Shown here: piece by piece, positions 59,273-64,000 of the stretch
Layout: the number at the start of each line of letters is the position of its first letter
How positions within the stretch are numbered: the first letter of the stretch is position 1
Origin: Fen-999 sp044220545
GTDB lineage: Bacteria; Pseudomonadota; Gammaproteobacteria; Burkholderiales; Rhodocyclaceae
DNA length: 64,000 nt
Assembly: GCA_044220545.1 (NCBI GenBank)
Contig: JBGAQX010000002.1
Span: forward strand, 62,001 to 126,000
Reading direction: 5' to 3'
The notes under the pieces: generated by a model
What the model saw: the letters and a program-made list of their open reading frames with translations, nothing else
What the model was told of the DNA's origin: nothing
Databases searched by the model: none
Translations under genes and position numbers: made by a program

Positions 59273-59928
59273 ACCGGCACCCCCTTGTGGCCATTCACCG
59301 CGCCGTTGAACCAGCGCGAACCAAACGTCGTGAAGGCGTGGAACAGCTTGGTGAAGGGCAGGAAGATCAACAGCAACTCGACGCTAAGAATGTGCAGCGC
59401 CAACATCAACGTATAGGGCAGCAACAGGTGATGCACGGCCAGCCAGCCGCTGAGCAGCGGCAGGAAGGTCAGCGTCCAGGTAAACCAGTCGCCGAATGTG
59501 CTCAGGAAGCGCTTGGCCGGCTTGGTGATGCGGTCGGCCAGCACCGCCACCATCGCCGCCATGGTCACCACGCTGACAAAATCCACCACCTGCGAGGGCA
59601 GCCCCGGCCACGTCACGCCCAGCAGGCTGGTGATCAGCGCGATGTGCGGGGCAAACAGGAACACCACCACCGCCAGGCCGCCGTGAAACACATAGCCGCC
59701 GATGTAACTCACCGGTGACAGCCTGAGCATTCCCGGTGGCGGTATCGACCGTCGATAGATGGTGTGCCATCCCGAAGCGCCGGGAACGTCACGCGGCGCC
59801 GACAAATCCTGCTTGCGGCCGAGACCGTAGATCTCGATCAGGCGCCAGATCACGCCCAGCACGAAGATCGCCAGCGTCAGATTCAGGCCCGTGCCGCGCA
59901 CCCAGGTCAGAAATTGCAGTTGATCCAT
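59269..59928 (-). CDS. isp1: Isp1, membrane cytochrome b (NarI-like)
   Basis: 219 residues with about five membrane helices (TLAIFVLGVIWRLIEIYGLG, GYVFHGGLAVVVFLFAPHIA, VHHLLLPYTLMLALHILSVE). Paired histidines in HGG, VHHLL and ALHIL are suited to haem b. It anchors the hydrogenase and connects it to Isp2. It starts one base after hynS ends and overlaps isp2 by 4. Confidence 0.9.
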   Translation of the reverse strand: MDQLQFLTWVRGTGLNLTLAIFVLGVIWRLIEIYGLGRKQDLSAPRDVPGASGWHTIYRRSIPPPGMLRLSPVSYIGGYVFHGGLAVVVFLFAPHIALITSLLGVTWPGLPSQVVDFVSVVTMAAMVAVLADRITKPAKRFLSTFGDWFTWTLTFLPLLSGWLAVHHLLLPYTLMLALHILSVELLLIFLPFTKLFHAFTTFGSRWFNGAVNGHKGVPV

Positions 59929-59929
59929 G

Positions 59930-61036
59930 CTATTTCTCCAGATCGTCGAGGGTCGTGGTCTCGTGCCCGGCCTTGGCCGTGCCCTTCTTGCCGCGATTGA
60001 AGAAAGTCACCGCCACGCCGGCCGCCGCGCCGGCCGCCGCGATGCCCGCGCCGACGTTCAGGGGGTGGGCCGGCATCGACAAGGCGTTGTAGAAGCCGCC
60101 GGCATCCCAGAAGTTCGGTTCCGAACAGCCGATGCAGCCGTGCCCGGACTGGATCGGGAAGGAAACGCCGCCATTCCATTTGCTGGTGGCGCAGGCGTTG
60201 TAGGTCACCGGTCCCTTGCAGCCGAGCTTGAACAGGCACCAGCCGCGCCGTGCGCCCTCGTCGTCGAAGGTCTCGGCGAACTTGCCCTGGTCATAGAAGG
60301 GCCGCCGGTAGCAACGGTCGTGTATCGTTTCGCCGTAGAAGGCCTTGGGTCGGCCGAGCCCGTCCAGTTCCGGCAACGCGCCGAATGCCAGATAGTGGGC
60401 GATGACCCCGGTCATGACGATGGGAATCGGCGGGCAGCCGGGAATGTTCACCACCGGCTTGTCCTTGATAAGGTCGCGAATGGCCACGGCGCCGGTGGGA
60501 TTCGGCTGCGCCGCCGGCAGGCCGCCGTAGGCGGCGCAGGTGCCCATGGCGATCACCGCCGCCGCGCCGGCCACCACTTCCTTGAGCGTCTCGATGTTCG
60601 ACACGCCGGCAATGGTCGAATAGCCGGGATTGCCCAGCGGGATCGAACCGTCCACCACCACCAGGTACTTGCCGGCGTTTTCCTTCATCGCCGCCTCGCG
60701 GGCCGCTTCCGCGGCGTCGCCCGAGGCGGCTTGCAGGGTGTGATGGTAGTCGAGCGAGATCAGGTCGAAGATCAGGCTTTCCAGGCTTGGGCTGTGCGAG
60801 CGGGTCAGCGCCTCGGTACAGCCCGTGCATTCCTGAAACGACAGCCAGATCACCGAGGGGCGGCGGGCCTTGGCCACCGCCGCGGCCAACTGTTCCGCCG
60901 CGCCGGCCGGCAAGGCCATGAGCGAAGCGAGCGCGCCGCACAGTTTGAAGAATTCGCGGCGGTCGATACCCCGCCGCTCCAGTTCCTGCTCGACCGTCGC
61001 ATTGCGCGCGGCCAGGAAATCCACTGAGCCAGTCAT
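59930..61036 (-). CDS. hynS: Isp-type [NiFe] hydrogenase small subunit HynS
   Basis: 368 residues. The Tat signal is RRGIDRREFFKLCGALASL (R26, R27). The Fe-S ligands include SFQECTGCTEALTRS, GTCAAYGGLPAA, GCPPIP and the C-terminal region HGCIGCSEPNFWD. A hydrophobic segment near 325-345 anchors the tail. It is the first gene of the hydrogenase operon. Confidence 0.94.
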   Translation of the reverse strand: MTGSVDFLAARNATVEQELERRGIDRREFFKLCGALASLMALPAGAAEQLAAAVAKARRPSVIWLSFQECTGCTEALTRSHSPSLESLIFDLISLDYHHTLQAASGDAAEAAREAAMKENAGKYLVVVDGSIPLGNPGYSTIAGVSNIETLKEVVAGAAAVIAMGTCAAYGGLPAAQPNPTGAVAIRDLIKDKPVVNIPGCPPIPIVMTGVIAHYLAFGALPELDGLGRPKAFYGETIHDRCYRRPFYDQGKFAETFDDEGARRGWCLFKLGCKGPVTYNACATSKWNGGVSFPIQSGHGCIGCSEPNFWDAGGFYNALSMPAHPLNVGAGIAAAGAAAGVAVTFFNRGKKGTAKAGHETTTLDDLEK

Positions 61037-61115
61037 AGCCTACCCCCCAAGGACGACGGAGAAAATTCTCCACGTCTGGGGAGCGGCCGTTTTGCGCTAA
61101 GTCAATACAACGGTG

Positions 61116-61886
61116 CTACGCCGCGCCGCCCTCGGCCTTCATGAAATGCCTGGCGTAACGCGGGCTGAGGCGATCCATCGCCAGCAGCAGGGGCAGGTCG
61201 GCCGTGTTGAAGTCCGGATCCCAGGCCGGGTCGCCGCAGATCCAGGCCCCGGCGCGCAGGTAGCCCTTGAGCAGCGGCGGCACCTCGGCGGCCTGGCCGG
61301 TGACCAGTCGCTCGAAGGGCAGGCGATGGCGCGGGAACACCCGGTATTCCAGCGGCGCGATATGCGGGTCGATCTGCTGGACAAACAGATTCGCCGCGTT
61401 GTGGCCGCCGTCGGCCATGCCCACCGAAGCGCAGCCGATCAGGTGGCGGTAGTTGCCGCGCAGCATGAACTCGGCCAGTTTGGCCCACAGCAGGGCGATC
61501 ACCGTGCCGGTGCGGTAGTCGGGATGGATGCAGGAGCGGCCGATCTCGACCAGTCCGGGCCGAAGATGGGCCAGGCGGGTCAGGTCGAACTCGTTGTCCG
61601 AGTAGTAGCTGCCGACCCGCTGGGCGGCTTCCGGCGTGAGGATGCGATAGGTGCCGACCACCTTGCCCAATTGCTCGTCGCGGACCACCAGATGCTCGCA
61701 GTAGGCGTCGTAGAAGTCGATGTCCACCCCCGTCTTGCGCGTGTTCAGCCGGGCGCCGAGTTCTTCGGCGAAGACGTGATAGCGCAGACGCTGCGCCGCC
61801 TCGATTTCGTCGGCTGATTGGGCCAGGCCGACCGAATAGTGTTGATGGTGATTGCGTTGTGACCGCCATTCCTGAGCATGCAGCAT
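61116..61886 (-). CDS. GNAT-type N-acyltransferase (OlsB-like)
   Basis: 256 residues from the ATG at 61886, preceded by AAGGAGAAATGC. Regions RLRYHVFAEELGARLNTRKT, DIDFYDAYCEHLVVRD, VGTYRILTPEAAQRVG and LVEIGRSCIHPDYRTGTVIA fit the Acetyltransf_5 fold of OlsB, which acylates ornithine with 3-hydroxyacyl-ACP in ornithine-lipid synthesis. The olsA partner is not present in the window, so the exact substrate is inferred. It ends 79 bases upstream of hynS on the same strand. Confidence 0.78.
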   Translation of the reverse strand: MLHAQEWRSQRNHHQHYSVGLAQSADEIEAAQRLRYHVFAEELGARLNTRKTGVDIDFYDAYCEHLVVRDEQLGKVVGTYRILTPEAAQRVGSYYSDNEFDLTRLAHLRPGLVEIGRSCIHPDYRTGTVIALLWAKLAEFMLRGNYRHLIGCASVGMADGGHNAANLFVQQIDPHIAPLEYRVFPRHRLPFERLVTGQAAEVPPLLKGYLRAGAWICGDPAWDPDFNTADLPLLLAMDRLSPRYARHFMKAEGGAA

Positions 61887-62008
61887 GCATTTCTCCTTGT
61901 GCGCTTTGGGTGTGCGGGCATTGTTGGCGACATCCGTTACGGCGATGTTGCGTGGCGATGAAGCGTCGATGACGCCGTGGCCGAGGGCGTCAATGGGCCA
62001 GCGGCCTA

Positions 62009-62036
62009 TTGACATGGCGACGGGTTAACTTATAAA
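62009..62036 (+). promoter_or_regulatory. Sigma-70 promoter of the RND efflux operon
   Basis: TTGACA, a 16-base spacer and TATAAA form a strong promoter 32 bases before the adaptor gene ATG. Upstream, GACGCC and GGCGTC (61971-61991) form an inverted repeat that could bind a regulator. Confidence 0.78.
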
Positions 62037-62068
62037 GGGTCGGCTCAACCACGGAGTGTTCAGTCTTC

Positions 62069-63232
62069 ATGAAATCCCCCGCATTGTTTCGTCGCCGTTC
62101 GCTGCTCGTCGTCCTGGCGCTCGGCATGATCGTCGTGGCCTGGCTGCTGGCGAGGCCCCAGGCGGAGTCGACCGCCGCCAAGACCGATGCCGCCGCTCCC
62201 TTGGAACTGGATGCCGCCGATCTGGCCGTGGCGCGCGGCGAATCGGTGGCGGCGACACTGACTCTCGCCGGGGTGCTCCAGCCACTGGCCGAATCCGTGC
62301 TTACCGCCGAGGTCGAGGGCCGTATCGATGCCGTGCTGGCGCGGCCGGGCGAGACCGTCAAGGCGGGCCAGGTGTTGGCGCGCATGGATACCGGCGACCT
62401 CGAGGCGCGGTTGGCCGAGCAGCGCGCGAATCTGGCCGCCAGCCGCGTCCAGCTTGATCTCGCTGAGAAAGCCCAGCGTCGCAACGAGGGCTTGCGCGAG
62501 CGCAACTTCATTTCCGCCAGTGGCCTCGATGCGAGCCGGGGCACACTCGACGCCAACCGCGAGGCCCTGCGCGCCCGTGAAGCCCAACTGACGCTGGCGC
62601 GACAGGCGCTGAGCAAGGCCGTCATCCGCTCGCCCCAGGCCGGCATCGTCGCCGAGCGCGCCGTCCAGCCGGGCCAGCATGTTGCCCTCAACACGCGCCT
62701 GTTCAGCATCGTCGATCTCGCCGAACTGGAGTTTGCCGCCAGCGTGCCGGTCGGTCAGGTCGGCGCCGTGCGCGTCGGCCAGAACGTCAGCCTGGTCGCC
62801 GAAGGCGCCGACGACGCGCCGGCATCGGGCCGGGTCGAGCGCATCGCGCCGGCCGCCGACGCCGCCACCCGCATGATCCCGATCTACATCCGCGTGGCCA
62901 ATGCCGACGGCCGGCTCAGGGGCGGCATGGCCGCGCGCGGCTACCTGCGGCTGGGCGAAGTGGCAAACGCCGTGACCCTGCCGCGCGAGGCCTTGCGCGG
63001 CGGCGCCGAAACGCCAACCGTGCTGGTGATCGCCCAGGGGCGCGCCGAACTGCGCGCCGTGCAAGTCGGCCTGGTCGACGAGGTCGGCGGGCGCATGGAG
63101 ATCAAGTCGGGCGTCAAGGCGGGCGAGACGGCCATCCTCGCCCGCGTCGGCGGCATCGCCCCCGGACAGGCGGTCGCCGAAGCCAAGGACGCCAACGCCG
63201 AGGCCACGGCGCCGGCCGCTCCCGGCCGCTGA
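62069..63232 (+). CDS. RND efflux periplasmic adaptor subunit
   Basis: 387 residues. An N-terminal membrane anchor (LLVVLALGMIVVAWLLA) is followed by a lipoyl/barrel-sandwich domain (VEGRIDAVLARPGETVKAGQ), a helical hairpin (about 112-180) and beta-barrel and membrane-proximal domains. No lipobox is seen. It links an inner-membrane RND pump to an outer-membrane channel. The substrate is not deducible; MdtA-like multidrug or metal adaptors are possible. Confidence 0.88.
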   Translation: MKSPALFRRRSLLVVLALGMIVVAWLLARPQAESTAAKTDAAAPLELDAADLAVARGESVAATLTLAGVLQPLAESVLTAEVEGRIDAVLARPGETVKAGQVLARMDTGDLEARLAEQRANLAASRVQLDLAEKAQRRNEGLRERNFISASGLDASRGTLDANREALRAREAQLTLARQALSKAVIRSPQAGIVAERAVQPGQHVALNTRLFSIVDLAELEFAASVPVGQVGAVRVGQNVSLVAEGADDAPASGRVERIAPAADAATRMIPIYIRVANADGRLRGGMAARGYLRLGEVANAVTLPREALRGGAETPTVLVIAQGRAELRAVQVGLVDEVGGRMEIKSGVKAGETAILARVGGIAPGQAVAEAKDANAEATAPAAPGR

Positions 63233-63247
63233 TCGGAACGCCGCGCC

Positions 63248-64000
63248 ATGTGGTTCACCCGCATTTCGATCAGCTACCCGGTCTTCGCCACCATGATGAT
63301 GCTGGCGTTGATGGTCCTCGGCCTGTTTTCCTCGCAACGCCTGACGGTGGAGGAGTTGCCCGACGTCAAGTTCCCCGTCGTGGTGGTCAACACCACCTAC
63401 CCCGGCGCCTCGCCGGAGATCGTCGAGAGCGACGTTTCGCGCAAGGTCGAAGAAGCCATCAGCGCCGTCAACGGCCTGAAGAACCTCTATTCCTATTCCT
63501 ACGAGGGCTTGTCCATCGTCGTCGCCGAGTTCGTGCTGACGGTGAATCCGGAAGTGGCCGTGCAGGACGTGCGAGAGAAGGTCGCGGCCGTCAAGCGCGC
63601 CTTCCGCAAGGAGGTGGACGAGCCGACCATCAGCCGCTTCAATCCCGACGAACGGCCCATCGTCTCGGTGGCCCTGACCTCGGACACGGTGTCGCTGCGC
63701 GACCTCACCACGCGCGCCGACCACTATGTGCAAAAGCAGTACCAGACCATCAAGGGGGTCGGCAACGTCACGCTGGTAGGCGGCACCAAGCGCGAAGTGC
63801 AGGTGCTGCTCAAGCCCGAGGCCATGTACACGCTCGGCGTCGGCGCGGACCAGGTGGTGGCTGCGCTGAAGGCGGAGAACCAGGAACTGCCGGCCGGCAG
63901 CCTCGCGGTGCGCGGCGGTGAGCAGTTGGTGCAGATTCAGGGCCGGCTGCCGACCCCGGCGGCCTTCGAGCGCCTGATCGTCACACAGCGCAACGGCCAG
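63248..64000 (+). CDS. RND efflux permease, N-terminal part (cut by window edge)
   Basis: 251 codons are visible, in frame to the last base. The start MWFTRISISYPVFATMMMLA and LTVEELPDVKFPVVVVNTTY, then TYPGASPEIVESDVSRKVEE, are characteristic of AcrB/MdtB-type proton-driven exporters. The first porter subdomain is present; most of the protein lies beyond the window. It starts 15 bases after the adaptor gene. Confidence 0.92.
   Translation, partial: MWFTRISISYPVFATMMMLALMVLGLFSSQRLTVEELPDVKFPVVVVNTTYPGASPEIVESDVSRKVEEAISAVNGLKNLYSYSYEGLSIVVAEFVLTVNPEVAVQDVREKVAAVKRAFRKEVDEPTISRFNPDERPIVSVALTSDTVSLRDLTTRADHYVQKQYQTIKGVGNVTLVGGTKREVQVLLKPEAMYTLGVGADQVVAALKAENQELPAGSLAVRGGEQLVQIQGRLPTPAAFERLIVTQRNGQ

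Noticed and set aside
61037..61115. FNR site before hynS (TTGACTTAGCGCAA)
   Set aside because: Only seven of ten consensus bases match and no promoter is correctly spaced, so it is not listed as a feature.

Overview
The window is about 64 kb of GC-rich DNA from a proteobacterium, most likely a betaproteobacterium of the Rhodocyclales/Nitrosomonadales kind. This is an inference from gene content and neighbourhoods: cysS beside two cyclophilins and lpxH, fur/bamE/dapB/carAB/greA/yhbY/rlmE/ftsH/folP/glmM in one chromosomal block, sigma-32 promoters before grpE and dnaK together with hrcA, and a complete bio operon. No rRNA, tRNA, CRISPR array or insertion sequence was seen. No stretch over 300 bases lacks a gene.

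Layout. 1-4.3 kb is accessory: the end of a rhodanese gene, a relic of an M18 aminopeptidase, a secreted thermolysin-like (M4) protease, a PIN-type toxin-antitoxin pair with an inverted-repeat operator, and a compact one-gene unit for a 20-residue acidic peptide with its own promoter-like sequence, ribosome site and terminator. 4.3-16.4 kb is housekeeping: recQ-lpxH, two cyclophilins, an L,D-transpeptidase with a TPR partner, cysS, and grpE-dnaK-dnaJ with a histidine phosphatase. 16.4-22.7 kb holds a chemoreceptor with a c-type haem motif and the biotin operon bioA-F-H-C-D. trxC follows at 22.7-23.1 kb.

23.2-34.3 kb is the most remarkable region. It is a tightly overlapping operon of 13 genes on the minus strand that is colinear with the archaeal MBX/MBS respiratory complex: Mrp-type subunits E, F, G, a DUF4040 protein, B and C, then one 1049-residue protein fusing two antiporter-like subunits, then NuoH-, NuoB-, NuoC- and NuoD-like subunits. 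It ends with an iron-sulfur protein fused to a GltD-like flavoprotein and a ferritin-like protein. The NuoD-like subunit lacks the NiFe ligands, so it is not a hydrogenase, and the NuoB-like subunit keeps only three of the four usual cluster cysteines. An FNR-type box precedes the operon. The likely role is an anaerobically expressed, ion-pumping oxidoreductase of unknown substrate that uses NAD(P)H.

34.5-55.7 kb is again core: hemH-hrcA, nadK-recN, an MscS channel, a large zinc protease, fur, bamE, dapB, carAB, greA, yhbY, rlmE, ftsH, folP and glmM. 55.8-61.0 kb encodes an Isp-type (group 1e-like) uptake NiFe hydrogenase, hynS-isp1-isp2-orf-hynL, with an unrecognised 152-residue gene before hynL. 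The window ends with an OlsB-like acyltransferase and the start of an RND efflux operon behind a strong promoter. Together the MBX-like complex, the hydrogenase, the haem chemoreceptor and the FNR-type box suggest an organism that respires under low oxygen and can use H2.
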